Below are positions 61,001-64,000 of a stretch of 64,000 nt of DNA, one piece after another (the stretch's first letter is position 1; every line of letters starts with the position of its first letter). Under the pieces are notes generated by a model. The model was not told the DNA's origin, made no database searches, and saw only the letters and a program-made list of their open reading frames with translations. The stretch is from Strongylocentrotus droebachiensis (lineage: Eukaryota; Echinodermata; Echinoidea; Camarodonta; Strongylocentrotidae): contig JAVYIG010000309.1 of NCBI GenBank assembly GCA_035222895.1, positions 372,001 through 436,000 of the forward strand, written 5' to 3'. The position numbers and the translations under genes are program-made.

Positions 61001-64000
61001 TCTGGTAAATCTACATGCTGTTCATGTCACAATGGAGCATTCCCGTTCAATGCATGGAGGCTGTAACAAGTATGTTGACAAGTCCTCTCGTAACTTTGCC
61101 AGATTTTGGCTCAATAGTCTAGTCGGGAAGTCCCACTAACTAGTCTCTGTAGTGTAAGTACGAAATTGAGTTCCTGTTTTGATTTCAACATCACAGGGAC
61201 AAAGTTAGTCACTACAGCGGCTTCGAAGAATCTCGATAGTTACCCATTGGCGTAATGCAATTATATTGTTTTGATTTTTCCTCTTTGTGTAATTGGTGAA
61301 TCATATGTAAACAGTGGTTCTAAATATGGCAGCGCCTCTACAAAACCCAGGGTTGGATTGGATTAGATTGGATTTATTTAAGATAAAGAATGATGAATTT
61401 ATCAGAATGGGAAGTGTAATGTATAGCAATTTAGTATTTTAACAAATATATATATTATTTTAGGACATATTTGTCATGTTGGGATCATAGGGCAAAGTAC
61501 AGCTCCGCAATTGTCATAGGGGTCATTTTGAGAATATCCCAAACAGCAAAGGGGTTTGAACTGTAAATTATCACATTATAGGGCTCATCTAATATGAAAT
61601 AAAGTGTTGCAGCAGCAATGACTACATAGTCTTTTCTTGAAAACAGAATTTAATTGTAGGAGAAATATCATAGGAAAATGTCCTTTCTTAGAATAATTGT
61701 ACGCTATACAAGTACTCAGAGCCTTTTCACTTTTAGTAAAGACAACACAAAAAATTATTGACAGGCATAGATATGAAGTTGAATGCATCTTAAATACAAT
61801 GCAGTTCATCATCCTTTATCATGAGTATGGGTTATTGACCTACGTACCATTGATGACAGAATGAGATAGGGGAGTAAAATCCTTGTTCGAACGCAGCTCC
61901 TGTTCCTTCCCGTGTAACCAAACAACTTCCTGTATTTGGGTCATTGCAAAAACGTCTGAAATGTTGACACTCGATGTGCAGTGGCATTGGTGTGTACTGA
62001 ATTTGAATTCAGTGATTTTGCAAGCATTACCAGCTTCTCCTTTTGACATTTCACTTGTTATTTGTTTAGAATACAACGTTTTTGTTACACAATGAGAATT
62101 GTATAATCTAGATAATTTTCTTAACACATTGAATTTGAGTGATATTTAACATATTAGGTAGAACATTGTTAGTGCATCGTAGATCTGTATTTTTTTACAG
62201 CCATTTATTAATATGAAAAGAATTTAAACAATTTTCCAAAATATTTGTTTTGGCAATTTTCTTTTTTAAGGTTAGTGTTTTTGCTAATTTCTTTGCCCTT
62301 TTTTTGGTTTTGTATTATTTAAAGGGAAAGTCCACCCCAGGATTTTTTTTAGCTGACGATATAGACCTAATAATACCATGAAGAATGATACAAGTCTCAT
62401 TAAAATCCATGATCACATAACGAAGATATATCGACTTTTTTATCGAAAATCAGCCGCCCCCCAAATGCAAATGCGTTACATGGGCAAAAAACGATCGCCA
62501 AAAAATAACCGATAGTATCGAAATTGTGACGTATGTTGCGAGCTGCCTTCTTATTTCGCAGACATTCACTTTCGCTCGCGGTACACTCTTATCGCACTGA
62601 CACGACGAATCATGAATGAAAGTGAAAGCGAAAGTGAATGTCTCCGAAATAAGAAGGCAGCTCGCAACATACGTCACAATCGTTTCATGCCCATGTAAAG
62701 CATTTGCATTTGGGGGGCGGCTGATTTTCGATAAAAAAGTCGATCTATCTTCGTTATGTGATCATGGATTTTAATGAGACTTGTATCATTCTTCATGGTA
62801 TTATTAGGTCTATATCGTCAGCTAAAGAAAATCCTGGGGTGGACTATCCCTTTAAGTGCTTTTTTTTTAACCAGGACAGTAACACTGTGTCATATGAAAT
62901 GTGATTGTATAAATACGAACCGTGGGGCCAGATTATTAATCTCTCTCAATACCCTCTTTCAATCACAATGCCCCTTCCTTTTCATTCAATTCAATCTCCT
63001 CATTCAGTGATCTCCAGGCTTTTCTCACATGATCAGCAAATGAACATTTAGGACCTCTTTTTGTATACAGGAAGGATATTGATCTGAGAATACATTTGTC
63101 TTCATGCCATGAGGGGGGCACCCCCTTTTGCCAGCATGTTTCCTCAAGATAGACAGCAGGGAGAAGGGGTTTTTCTCTTTATCTTGAGATGGCATCTTTA
63201 TTTGCTATTTCTCCCTAGATCCTTTGTCCATTTTTTCTCTTTAATTCAACCCTGTAGGAACATCTAGCTATTGTACTGTGTACAGAATCTGTATCTCTTT
63301 AAAATTTATTTTCCGGAACATGGACCTCTGAAAATTCCTACATTTTCCACACCTATTAAATGGTTCTTAGGCGGGGTGTGGTATGTGAAATGAATGACAA
63401 ACAAACATTATGAATACGCTTTAATTCTTTGAATGCTTATTGTAATTCACAATGCAATGATTTAGTATAAAATGTAGAAATGTTTGATAATTTTTCAAAC
63501 GGTTCAGATTCTCAAAAGTTTCATGCTGTAAAATGATTGAATCTCAGCAGAAACAACACTGAATTTTTCACTTCCTGACAGTTTTTTAGCCATGAAAATG
63601 GCTTTAGTTAACAAACTGAAATAGATTTATGCCATGAAAATGCCATTTGTTCACAAATCGAAGCAGATTAATGCCTTGAAAGTATCTGGATTTACAGTAT
63701 TGTGTGAAATGAAAAAGAAATGCAACATAAAATCACTTGTGAAACACATGAGATGATATACCATGCCATGCCATGCAAATCAACTTTGCTGTAAACTGTG
63801 TGAGCATTTACTGATTTAAAGTTTGTACTACAAACTGTCTTCATATTGCCACCTTCATGACTGTGTTGCTCATCTCTGTGAATGTAGGTCACACTGCATC
63901 TTTCATCATCAGGAAACGTCTTAAATTGATCTCAGCATCTCCTATTTCCCAGACTGCCGGATGCAGGGCGGCTTGAACAAAATAATTTCTTCTCCCTTGA
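3576..64000 (+). CDS. CPLANE1: CPLANE1 orthologue, partial gene (9 exons seen, both ends missing)
   Basis: The gene is read as exons 3576-3714, 4185-4310, 5011-5237, 6113-6225, 6608-6868, 7869-8051, 9033-10030, 11464-11740 and 63953-64000+, about 790 codons. Every junction has AG acceptor and GT donor and the phases agree throughout. Identification rests on features I recognise from vertebrate CPLANE1: SGDIFIWNKDQD, HRSIYLWEID, the TWTHNDLFLVCISKRGALAIL stretch and SDGYLGLVMEL, all in the family order. In vertebrates the protein (about 3200 aa) acts with INTU, FUZ, WDPCP and RSG1 at basal bodies to recruit intraflagellar-transport components, and its loss causes Joubert syndrome 17. The start codon exon lies upstream or was missed in 930-3575. 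The last intron, 11741-63952, is unusually long and full of transposons. Confidence 0.9.
4185..4310 (+). CDS. CPLANE1: CPLANE1 exon b (WD40-like blade, LWNKDQD motif)
   Basis: The acceptor is TTTAG at 4184 and the donor GTAAGT at 4311. It is phase 1 in and phase 1 out. It encodes QYLLGYLESGDIFIWNKDQD followed by TLRTVKGHP. The GELFLWNKDQD-type motif is the clearest family signature in the window. Confidence 0.93.
4483..4756. mobile_element. Foldback MITE in CPLANE1 intron (GTGTTTCACAAAGACTAAG type)
   Basis: The left arm GGGAGTGTTTCACAAAGACT pairs with a right arm ending in the complement of GGGTGTTTCAAAAAGACT. The arms extend inward for over 60 bases through AAGTTGGACTTAACTATGG. It lies wholly within the intron 4311-5010. 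Confidence 0.85.
5011..5237 (+). CDS. CPLANE1: CPLANE1 exon c (WD40-like blade)
   Basis: The acceptor is CTATTTCTAG at 5010 and the donor GTAAGA at 5238. It is phase 1 in and phase 0 out. It encodes ESIQLFASNDLRNILLVKGH, then RSIYLWEID, and later GTWSLI and a run ending SDAVFMNDH. This corresponds to the blade with the FLWE motif in vertebrate CPLANE1. Confidence 0.92.
5257..5662 (-). repeat. Dispersed repeat, second copy of the element at 37887-38220 (opposite orientation)
   Basis: The reverse complement of 37887-38220 aligns here with insertions. Shared landmarks are GAGATGCATGGCCCTACATG, TACCATACTCATTTTCCCC and AATTATGATT. The copy lies in the intron right after CPLANE1 exon c and appears older and less intact. 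Confidence 0.75.
6113..6225 (+). CDS. CPLANE1: CPLANE1 exon d
   Basis: The acceptor is TTAACTGTTCAG at 6112 and the donor GTAAGG at 6226. It is phase 0 in and phase 2 out. It encodes VLGRSCVWSVVFYQGDDIQI followed by STVLIRWFEPW. Both neighbouring exons match its phases, and the family has an equivalent F-Y-x-G-D and I-R-W pattern here. Confidence 0.87.
6608..6868 (+). CDS. CPLANE1: CPLANE1 exon e
   Basis: The acceptor is CTGTACAG at 6607. The best donor is GTAAAT at 6869. It is phase 2 in and phase 2 out. It encodes HPAFSVRWLSSKHSIRSLSP, then GALVASYNNSGCVLAIALNQ, and ends DHVK. The GALxA-x-S-x-G-x-LAxxLNQ pattern is typical of this part of CPLANE1. A GTGAAG donor five bases earlier, at 6864, would break the phase with the next exon. 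Confidence 0.9.
7657..7812. mobile_element. MITE, CAGTCAAACCTG family, copy 1
   Basis: The terminal inverted repeats are CAGTCAAACCTG, followed by (T/G)-C-x-x-C-x-GCGACC. TA precedes the left end. It lies in the CPLANE1 intron 6869-7868, and its right end is close to the next exon acceptor. Related copies are at 15511-15699, 31139-31311 and about 11950-12241. Confidence 0.85.
7869..8051 (+). CDS. CPLANE1: CPLANE1 exon f
   Basis: The acceptor is GTCTGCAG at 7868 and the donor GTAAGT at 8052. It is phase 2 in and phase 2 out. It encodes TYWISDMTWTHNDLFLVCIS, then KRGALAILPRLSEPILLQSE and a short tail reaching FLPVLNLITVL. This block is strongly conserved in CPLANE1 across animals. Confidence 0.93.
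8093..8464. mobile_element. MITE, GGGGGTGTTTCACAAAGA family, 372 bp
   Basis: The left end GGGGGGTGTTTCACAAAGAT and the complementary right end form arms of about 30 bases that continue into CCTAAGTTGAACTTA. The family resembles the element at 4483-4756. It lies in CPLANE1 intron 8052-9032. Confidence 0.88.
8466..8619. mobile_element. MITE, GGGCCCTGTTTCATAAA type, 154 bp
   Basis: GGGCCCTGTTTCATAAA at the left pairs with TTTATGAAACTGGGCTC at the right. It directly abuts the preceding MITE, so one may have inserted at the end of the other. Confidence 0.8.
9033..10030 (+). CDS. CPLANE1: CPLANE1 exon g (998 bp, largest exon)
   Basis: The acceptor is CCTTCCTCACAG at 9032 and the donor GTATGT at 10031. 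It is phase 2 in and phase 1 out. It encodes a Ser-rich linker with TSESDDGRQRFS, then MILCSDGYLGLVMELP, which aligns with the SDGY segment of vertebrate CPLANE1. After this come less conserved sequence and a helical block with AALSAWGLGISH, FMALFWILLRND and a final LHTSEQVLSRVYTRSP. The exon reads through without a stop over 332 codons, and shadow frames on the other strand are not coding. Confidence 0.92.
10416..10640 (-). mobile_element. 3' fragment of a non-LTR retrotransposon (RT tail plus ATT-repeat end)
   Basis: On the minus strand the sequence reads MLPTLGDRAFTTAAPKLWNN, then a short variable piece and VNAFKRYLKTHLF. This is the common C-terminal end of LINE reverse transcriptases of the CR1/L2/Jockey group. 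It is followed by GCGCAATGTATTATTATCAT and an ATT-rich tail. The copy is strongly 5'-truncated and lies in CPLANE1 intron 10031-11463. Confidence 0.8.
11143..11159. repeat. Poly(C) run
   Basis: An uninterrupted run of about 17 C within the intron 10031-11463. Length is likely variable. Confidence 0.9.
11464..11740 (+). CDS. CPLANE1: CPLANE1 exon h (Ser/Arg/Lys-rich insert)
   Basis: The acceptor is TTTTTTCCTTCACAG at 11463 and the donor GTAAGT at 11741. It is phase 1 in and phase 2 out. It encodes DTVEHALASQRMHHLAIMPS followed by a low-complexity basic stretch (TRKRKQATRSERSRSR) and a Pro/Thr/Gln-rich tail. I do not recognise an equivalent in vertebrate CPLANE1, so the basic stretch may be lineage-specific. 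Membership in the gene rests on splice signals and phase. Confidence 0.82.
11950..12241. mobile_element. MITE, CAGTCAAACCTG family, copy split by a LINE fragment
   Basis: The left part (TTACCTGTCTACAGTGGCCA) and the right part (TAGAAAGGTTTCACTG) are the two halves of the family seen at 7657-7812 and 15511-15699. They are separated by the insertion at 12010-12197. The left terminus is degraded, so the start is approximate. Confidence 0.65.
12010..12197 (-). mobile_element. 5'-truncated LINE/SINE insertion with 16-bp target-site duplication
   Basis: The direct repeat TCTTCCTATTTCCATT lies at 11994-12009 and 12198-12213. The insert begins on the + strand with GATTGATTGATTGATT, so its 3' tail is an (AATC)n microsatellite on the minus strand, as in CR1/L2-like retroposons. 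No coding sequence remains. Confidence 0.85.
12242..12991. other. Non-coding intron stretch
   Basis: No gene or clear repeat structure is seen. A G-rich tract starts at about 12957. Confidence 0.5.
12992..13315. mobile_element. TIR element, AGACCAGTTCACGGTT ends
   Basis: The left end TAATAGACCAGTTCACGGTT pairs with AACCGTGAACTGGCTTATT at the right. Inner segments GCAATGACC and GGTCATTGCAG also pair. It has no coding capacity. Confidence 0.7.
13316..14559. other. Non-coding intron stretch
   Basis: AT-rich, with a poly(G) run at about 13370-13382. No gene, RNA or transposon structure is recognised. Confidence 0.5.
14560..15185. repeat. Tandem repeat of about 200-235 bp units with pyrimidine tracts
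   Basis: Three partial units share AGATTCCATGGAACCA, TAGAAAACAAGCC and CCTGATCAGCTATTAATACT. Each is joined to a long CT-rich tract. CTGGATGACAAGCCCCTTGC recurs identically at about 14621 and 15141 as outer copies. Confidence 0.85.
15430..15502 (+). mobile_element. Retroposon 3' tail (GCGCTATATAAATGC plus ATT repeat)
   Basis: AAGCGCTATATAAATGCC followed by TATTATTGTTATTATTATTA is the typical 3' end of LINE or SINE families in this genome. A similar end is at 17860-17954. Only the tail is visible. Confidence 0.6.
15511..15699. mobile_element. MITE, CAGTCAAACCTG family, copy 2, TA target duplication
   Basis: TA-CAGTCAAACCTGCTTTAGCG starts the element and ACAGGTTTCACTG-TA ends it. TA duplication plus short TIRs suggests a mariner-like parent. 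Confidence 0.85.
16456..16985. repeat. Tandem duplication, period about 276 bp
   Basis: The two units start at about 16456 and 16732. Both contain CTTGTAATTTACAAATTGAG, TTAGTCATCAAACATTAAAG and GACTTTGGACTATGGATCA. Small insertions and deletions separate them. Non-coding. Confidence 0.88.
17059..17241. mobile_element. Short TIR element, CAATAGACCGTTTTACTAAC ends
   Basis: The left end CAATAGACCGTTTTACTAAC pairs with GTTAGTAAACCGTTCTATTG at the right over about 20 bases. 183 bp, non-coding. Confidence 0.75.
17860..17954 (+). mobile_element. Retroposon 3' tail with ATT repeat
   Basis: AGAGCGCTTAGTGACTTCTG then GGCGCTATATAAGCACTGTA and (ATT)n. It matches the tail type at 15430-15502. Confidence 0.6.
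18780..19195. repeat. GA-rich microsatellite tracts ending in a 16-base poly(G)
   Basis: Several (GA)n and GAAAGAGA blocks are interspersed with unique sequence. The last tract, at 19109-19180, runs into poly(G) at 19179-19194. Open frames here are low-complexity artefacts. Confidence 0.9.
19196..22926. other. Non-coding intron stretch before the DIRS element
   Basis: No gene is recognised. It contains a short 15-bp tandem array at 20020-20101 and a GCATT pentamer run at about 20944-20960. The rest is AT-rich sequence without clear structure. Confidence 0.5.
20020..20101. repeat. 15-bp tandem repeat (TGAAACGTCATATAA), about 5 copies
   Basis: Units TGAAACGTCATATAA, CGAAACGTCATATAA and TGAAACGTCATATGG follow each other, then degenerate copies, one shortened to 13 bp. 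Confidence 0.85.
22970..23124 (+). repeat. DIRS left inverted terminal repeat
   Basis: It starts ACGTATCTACCTATTCTACT and ends CTCTTCCTCTTATC. It is the reverse complement of 28481-28635 by eye. An additional 43 bases outside it (22927-22969) are specific to this end. Confidence 0.92.
23178..23277. repeat. DIRS internal complementary region
   Basis: Bases 23178-23235 are the exact reverse complement of the left outer end 22927-22984 (58 bp). Bases 23235-23277 are the exact reverse complement of the right outer end 28611-28653 (43 bp). The two halves therefore join the complements of both termini, the structure thought to template completion of DIRS circular DNA. It partly overlaps the end of the recombinase frame at 23268. 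Confidence 0.93.
23268..24599 (-). pseudogene. DIRS tyrosine recombinase, frameshifted, catalytic residues changed
   Basis: The reading passes through several frames: 24599-24027 (N-terminal SAM-like part, with SRRESTRTVFSSWLDVFHTW), about 24130-23816, 23996-23790 and 23765-23268. The first catalytic Arg appears kept in SGQRRSSLH. The box II H-x-x-R reads HDTH, so its Arg codon is now CAC. The final nucleophile position reads FTVFCLKD, so Tyr appears replaced by Cys. A stop or frameshift separates each part. The family enzyme integrates circular DNA, and this copy should be inactive. Confidence 0.88.
24621..25833 (-). pseudogene. DIRS reverse transcriptase/RNase H, frameshifted with internal deletions
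   Basis: The N-terminal part (25833 to about 25640) reads SPVFVMPKCSGSLRMILNMK and then SLDLRDAYFHVP, the RT palm motif A. A frame change with some missing residues follows. The frame 25640-24621 continues with YRALLFGLRPAPRIFTRVVA. The segment expected to carry Y-L-D-D between there and GFLINWEKSEF is absent, so the catalytic motif is deleted. The RNase H part looks complete: VTTDAS, INVLELMG, ILTDNVSVM and NILADFLSR carry the acidic residues. Overlapping shadow frames are not coding. Confidence 0.9.
26110..28124 (-). pseudogene. DIRS gag-like ORF1, broken, with 276-bp internal duplication
   Basis: The likely ATG is at 28122-28124 (MSRSSYFLLAGF). The frame then meets an in-frame TGA at 27957-27959. 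A second copy of the same 276-bp segment lacks that stop. The frame continues to about 27340, where a frameshift is needed to join the 27228-26110 reading (DFVYPSKNPRSDFTEPF, then a Pro-rich segment, DFSDWMRAVADAF, and a basic C-terminus RPRKKS). No domain is recognised beyond the DIRS gag position and composition. Confidence 0.72.
27510..28061. repeat. 276-bp tandem duplication inside the DIRS gag region
   Basis: Starting points AGACCTGACGGAACAATTGT at 27541 and 27817 are 276 bp apart, exactly 92 codons. The frame is kept on both strands. Copies differ by scattered substitutions, one of which makes a stop. Confidence 0.9.
28481..28635 (-). repeat. DIRS right inverted terminal repeat
   Basis: It is the counterpart of 22970-23124. 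The outermost 18 bases, 28636-28653, are specific to this end and are found complemented in the internal region. Confidence 0.92.
28654..30598. other. Non-coding intron stretch
   Basis: AT-rich, with a poly(G) run at about 29420-29436. No gene or transposon is recognised up to the repeats at 30460-30710. Confidence 0.5.
30460..30600. repeat. Dispersed repeat, related in inverse to about 45340-45480
   Basis: The stretch GGGACCCTCGCTCAAGTTGA followed by GCTGTGGGGATGCAATTAAT corresponds, in reverse complement, to sequence around 45353-45420. Similarity is partial. Confidence 0.5.
30599..30710 (+). repeat. Dispersed repeat with AAAGGTAAAGACC end, copy 1
   Basis: It begins TTTAAAGGTAAAGACCAGTT and includes ATTACCAATCATGTGAAAGA. 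The reverse complement of 36335-36452 matches it along its length. Confidence 0.7.
31139..31311. mobile_element. MITE, CAGTCAAACCTG family, copy 3
   Basis: The left end CAGAAACCTGCTTAAGCAAC and the right end ACAGGTTTCACTG match copies at 7657 and 15511. TA follows the right end. Confidence 0.75.
31512..31790. repeat. Three tandem units of about 90-99 bp
   Basis: Units start CAGACGCTTCC (31512), CAGACACTTCC (31611) and CAGACACTTCC (31702). Each contains AAGTTGAAAACA and a TCTGAGT end. Confidence 0.9.
31791..33177. other. Non-coding intron stretch
   Basis: No gene, RNA or clear transposon structure seen. AT-rich throughout. Confidence 0.5.
33178..33438. mobile_element. TIR element, GGCCTAAAAAAAAGATGTTG ends, 261 bp
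   Basis: The left end GGCCTAAAAAAAAGATGTTG, leading into TATTGCCC, pairs with the right end ending CTTTTTCTTTAAGGCC. Inner CGACCGACCC and GACCGACCGACCC are additional repeats. Non-coding. Confidence 0.8.
33439..36334. other. Non-coding intron stretch with microsatellites
   Basis: It holds poly(G) runs at about 33651 and 33706, a (CT)n and TTTTA-repeat tract at 34309-34360, and GA-rich DNA at 35020-35165. No gene is recognised. Confidence 0.6.
36335..36452 (-). repeat. Dispersed repeat with AAAGGTAAAGACC end, copy 2
   Basis: It is the reverse complement of the 30599-30710 copy, ending CCGGTCTTTACCTTTAAG. A related AAAGACCAG end at about 36064 may be the other terminus of a 390-bp TIR element. 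Confidence 0.6.
36453..37662. other. Non-coding intron stretch
   Basis: No gene, RNA or transposon structure recognised. Confidence 0.5.
37663..38955. repeat. Tandem duplication A-B-A'-B' (about 511-bp unit), first unit split by a transposon
   Basis: A (37663-37886) matches A' (about 38519-38735), and B (about 38221-38440) matches B' (about 38736-38955). B to B' spacing is 511 bp. A to A' spacing is 851 bp, and the 340-bp difference fits the 334-bp insertion plus its 4-bp duplication at 37887-38224. Shared words include TGTGAAGATGTGGAAGGAAA and CCATTAACCGGTTCATATTC. Confidence 0.9.
37887..38220 (+). mobile_element. 334-bp insertion with TTAA target duplication (Kolobok/piggyBac-like MITE)
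   Basis: TTAA lies at 37883-37886 and 38221-38224. The element starts AGGTATTAGGTAAC and ends CAACGCCT, so both ends begin AGG in inverted sense with only weak further pairing. The uninterrupted A'-B' copy shows the pre-insertion state. An older inverted copy is at 5257-5662. Confidence 0.82.
38956..41637. other. Non-coding intron stretch
   Basis: AT-rich with no recognised gene, RNA or transposon. Confidence 0.5.
41638..41957. mobile_element. MITE, AGGCCTGTTTTCATCAGC family, copy 1
   Basis: The ends AGGCCTGTTTTCATCAGC and the complementary GCTGATGAGGACAGGTCT pair. The interior has ATATCCC/GGGATAT words and CATCAGCCCGCAGTTGCAAT, shared with copies 2 and 3. Confidence 0.87.
41958..43822. other. 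Non-coding intron stretch
   Basis: A poly(G) run with one interruption lies at about 43117-43134 and a CT-rich tract at 42878-42905. No gene recognised. Confidence 0.5.
43823..43977. mobile_element. Mariner-like MITE, 155 bp, TA target duplication
   Basis: TIRs of about 24 bp begin CAGTGCATCCCAGAAAAA and lead into CGAAAC. They are flanked by TA at 43821-43822 and 43978-43979. Size, TA and TIR form fit a Tc1/mariner derivative. Confidence 0.9.
43978..44393. other. Non-coding, with C-rich tract
   Basis: A poly(C) and CCCT-rich tract lies at about 44187-44218. No gene. Confidence 0.5.
44394..44765. mobile_element. MITE, CATCAGC family, copy 2
   Basis: It starts AGGCATACATGTCTTCATCA and ends GCTGATGAAGACAGGCCTC. 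The inner half-copies ATATCCCGCTA and TAGCGGGATAT form a strong foldback. It is longer than copies 1 and 3 owing to an extra central piece. Confidence 0.85.
44766..46283. other. Non-coding intron stretch
   Basis: Apart from the weak dispersed-repeat match around 45340-45480, nothing recognised. Confidence 0.5.
46284..46318 (+). repeat. Left terminal inverted repeat of the 7.5-kb element
   Basis: It reads ATATGTGACCCGGCACCACA and continues AAACCACCAAAAAGT. It matches the complement of 53767-53801 with a single C/A difference. Confidence 0.9.
47704..48867 (-). mobile_element. 5'-truncated LINE inserted in the minisatellite
   Basis: The insertion is bounded by TCATC at 47699-47703 and 48868-48872 and interrupts one repeat unit exactly. 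On the minus strand its 3' end is a (CTTGAA)n hexamer run, the microsatellite-type tail of CR1/L2/Jockey-like elements. It carries the C-terminal part of a reverse transcriptase. Confidence 0.92.
48056..48871 (-). CDS. Reverse transcriptase C-terminal fragment (LINE ORF2)
   Basis: The 271-codon frame starts in the insertion boundary itself. It contains WFSANRLAVNIDKTCYMIFK, then TKFLGVTIDDKITW, LPYLSYCNIVWG, LQKRAIRVI and SWNSIPVEIKNSP. These are the RT thumb and C-terminal regions of Jockey/CR1-type LINEs. The palm with Y-x-D-D is missing because of 5' truncation. A 6-residue duplication (GVLQKR twice) is visible. It still has an open frame, so the insertion is probably recent. Confidence 0.9.
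   Translation of the reverse strand: MNVEMKNVTKWFSANRLAVNIDKTCYMIFKPKNKFINEDLIQIFIGDCLIQQVKQTKFLGVTIDDKITWKLHIDDICAKISQAVGVMNRLRSVVPMRILLTLYYTMILPYLSYCNIVWGNSALYLRNRIGVLQKRGVLQKRAIRVICNSQPLAHTTPLFQQLSILKVDQMCSLQIAIFMYSFFKNILPDSFNNYFTSNCTIHSHSTRNSNHLRLPLYKYSFSQTTISYTGVKSWNSIPVEIKNSPTLSNFKRKFKLYILHKNNSQTYSGTI
49847..50120 (-). CDS. Transposase-like gene, exon 4 (C-terminus)
   Basis: The acceptor is TTTGTCTGCAG. It encodes FHRDHPGVAFVKVQPSDEEK, then a Pro-rich stretch and an acidic Ser-rich end (AETESDGDSSSPEN). Phase agrees with exon 3. Confidence 0.85.
49847..53264 (-). CDS. Transposase-like RNase-H-fold protein, 4 exons, 709 aa, apparently intact
   Basis: The join is 53264-52603, 52068-51761, 51393-50508 and 50120-49847. 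All introns are GT-AG and phases 2, 1 and 2 match, with no internal stop. The first in-frame ATG (ACAATGCC context) is at 53264. Residues about 65-100 are strongly acidic, followed by a Cys cluster (CTCKSRASSC). A GKRVCRETFMF motif ends exon 1, and LCWQCQKN follows later. The core carries HYSFDYAQQMHFP, LQLHCDNCGGQNKNKFLMWY and GHTKFSPDRAFGLVKHRYKR. This D...DNCxGQNKN...H-x-K-x-x-D pattern is that of an uncharacterised integrase-like/DUF7869-type family known from many invertebrates. The acidic residues probably form a DDE-like catalytic site. I cannot name the transposon superfamily. Confidence 0.88.
50508..51393 (-). CDS. Transposase-like gene, exon 3 (catalytic core)
   Basis: The acceptor is TTATTACAG, the donor GTAAGA. 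It carries all three core motifs: SFDYAQQ, HCDNCGGQNKN and HTKFSPDRAFG. It also has paired cysteines in LCWQCQ and FLCPRKCGLFGVTCDG. Confidence 0.92.
51761..52068 (-). CDS. Transposase-like gene, exon 2
   Basis: The acceptor is TCTCACAG, the donor GTATTG. It enters in phase 2 and leaves in phase 1. It encodes VGDTQLRNITKSYLQKGVVS, then KANKAALTSDDINRVVTFIT and ends ASKNDQRVAKG. Likely a helical DNA-binding or linker region. Confidence 0.87.
52603..53264 (-). CDS. Transposase-like gene, exon 1
   Basis: It runs from the ATG at 53262-53264 to a GTAAGT donor just below 52603, phase 2 out. It contains the acidic region (EDMLYDETDDEMDIGEEGEE) and GKRVCRETFMFLH. Upstream sequence in the same frame stays open but has no ATG. 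Confidence 0.88.
53767..53801 (-). repeat. Right terminal inverted repeat of the 7.5-kb element
   Basis: It is the counterpart of 46284-46318. Weaker pairing continues a few bases inward (GCAA). Confidence 0.9.
53802..55124. other. Non-coding intron stretch
   Basis: No gene recognised. A pure (CT)n tract of about 50 bp lies at 55013-55062. Confidence 0.6.
55013..55062. repeat. (CT)n microsatellite
   Basis: An uninterrupted CT dinucleotide run of about 25 units. Confidence 0.97.
55125..55448. mobile_element. MITE, CATCAGC family, copy 3, with AAT duplication
   Basis: It starts AGGCATGTTTTCATCAGC and ends GCTGATGAAGGCAGCCCT. AAT precedes the left end and follows the right end. It closely matches the copy at 41638-41957. 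Confidence 0.87.
55449..57779. other. Non-coding stretch with a more GC-rich part
   Basis: No conserved exon recognised. The segment 56400-56700 and the 57180-57300 and 57700-57770 parts are richer in CpG than the surroundings and might be 5' exons or promoters of something not identifiable here. A (CAAA)n run lies at about 57005-57030. Confidence 0.35.
57780..57989 (-). repeat. Right copy of the dispersed repeat at 1-212 (inverted)
   Basis: The reverse complement follows 1-212 closely, with a near-exact core containing CAGTGGTGTTTGAAATGTTG. It lies about 100 bp downstream of the PHD ORF stop, in the same orientation, as a 3' flank would. Confidence 0.8.
58086..58349 (-). CDS. Short PHD-finger protein or last exon, 87 aa
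   Basis: The frame starts at an ATG (MHCWKYTSAAIDKNGG). The N-terminal half is acidic (DDLDFLTAFEEDLILEPG). The C-terminal third, LCTCEISSTENLIRCSEPEC followed by TVKWFHRECVGHSM, fits a PHD finger up to its sixth zinc ligand: C-x-C...C...C...H-x-x-C. The final Cys pair is missing because the frame stops right after CVGHSM. The PHD is therefore either truncated or completed by another exon. Similar small PHD ends occur in transposon-associated proteins of invertebrates. Whether it is host or transposon-derived cannot be decided. Confidence 0.55.
   Translation of the reverse strand: MHCWKYTSAAIDKNGGVYSREEYLVGDDLDFLTAFEEDLILEPGVWEVGDQYKLCTCEISSTENLIRCSEPECTVKWFHRECVGHSM
58350..59100. other. Non-coding stretch
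   Basis: No gene recognised. The first 130 bp are GC-rich and could be the promoter side of the PHD ORF. Confidence 0.4.
59105..59380. repeat. Tandem repeat, about 115-bp unit, 2.5 copies
   Basis: GTGTAACACTCTAGA occurs three times at about 115-bp spacing. Each follows a TTTGCxTCCCxCCxCTGxCAC segment, and two are followed by GTCATTTTGATG. Confidence 0.9.
59673..60824 (+). mobile_element. Helitron-like non-autonomous element, about 1.15 kb
   Basis: The left end is a foldback, ATGCCTCCGCCACC with GGTGGTGCCGGAGGCAT, followed by a GTCCGTCC run. The right end has the perfect 16-bp palindrome CGACTGCGCGCAGTCG at 60797-60812, then AATTCCAT and CTAG followed by T. That is the hairpin plus CTRR-T pattern of Helitron 3' ends. 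The interior is made of diverged units of about 165-180 bp with ATATCTCAAGAACC and AGGTCAAAGGTCA. The left border and superfamily (Helitron versus Helentron) are uncertain. Confidence 0.65.
59867..60353 (+). promoter_or_regulatory. Nuclear-receptor DR1/DR3 motif series inside the Helitron-like repeat
   Basis: AGGTCA-A-AGGTCA lies at 59867-59879 and 60183-60195. AGGTCA-CAG-AGGTCA lies at 59881-59895. A triple DR1 run of three AGGTCA is at 60334-60353. These are sequence matches only. Confidence 0.35.
60825..62322. other. Non-coding intron stretch
   Basis: No gene recognised. A GGATTGGATTAGATTGGATT run at about 61353-61372 may be a retroposon tail. Confidence 0.5.
62323..62851. mobile_element. 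Foldback MITE, 529 bp near-perfect palindrome, TTAA duplication (Kolobok-like)
   Basis: The ends begin AGGGAAAGTCCACCCCAGGA and, on the other side, AGGGATAGTCCACCCCAGGA. They are flanked by TTAA at 62319-62322 and 62852-62855. The two arms pair almost along the whole element. Blocks such as GAAGAATGATACAAGTCTCA, TGCGAGCTGCCTTCTTATTT and AGACATTCACTTTCGCT are mirrored. The unpaired centre is only a few tens of bases. AGGG ends with TTAA duplications are typical of Kolobok. Confidence 0.9.
62856..63952. other. Non-coding end of the large CPLANE1 intron
   Basis: No gene or transposon recognised. The end leads into a good acceptor at 63952. Confidence 0.5.
63953..64000 (+). CDS. CPLANE1: CPLANE1 exon i, start only (truncated by window end)
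   Basis: A good polypyrimidine acceptor (CTCCTATTTCCCAG) ends at 63952. Joining the two leftover bases from 11739-11740 gives RLPDAGRLEQNNFFSL with no stop to the window end. The phase match supports direct splicing from exon h over a 52-kb intron. Only 48 bases are visible, so homology alone cannot prove it. Confidence 0.6.

Noticed and set aside
61840..62127. 95-codon minus-strand frame and its + strand shadow
   Set aside because: No motif, AT-rich, no splice or repeat support.
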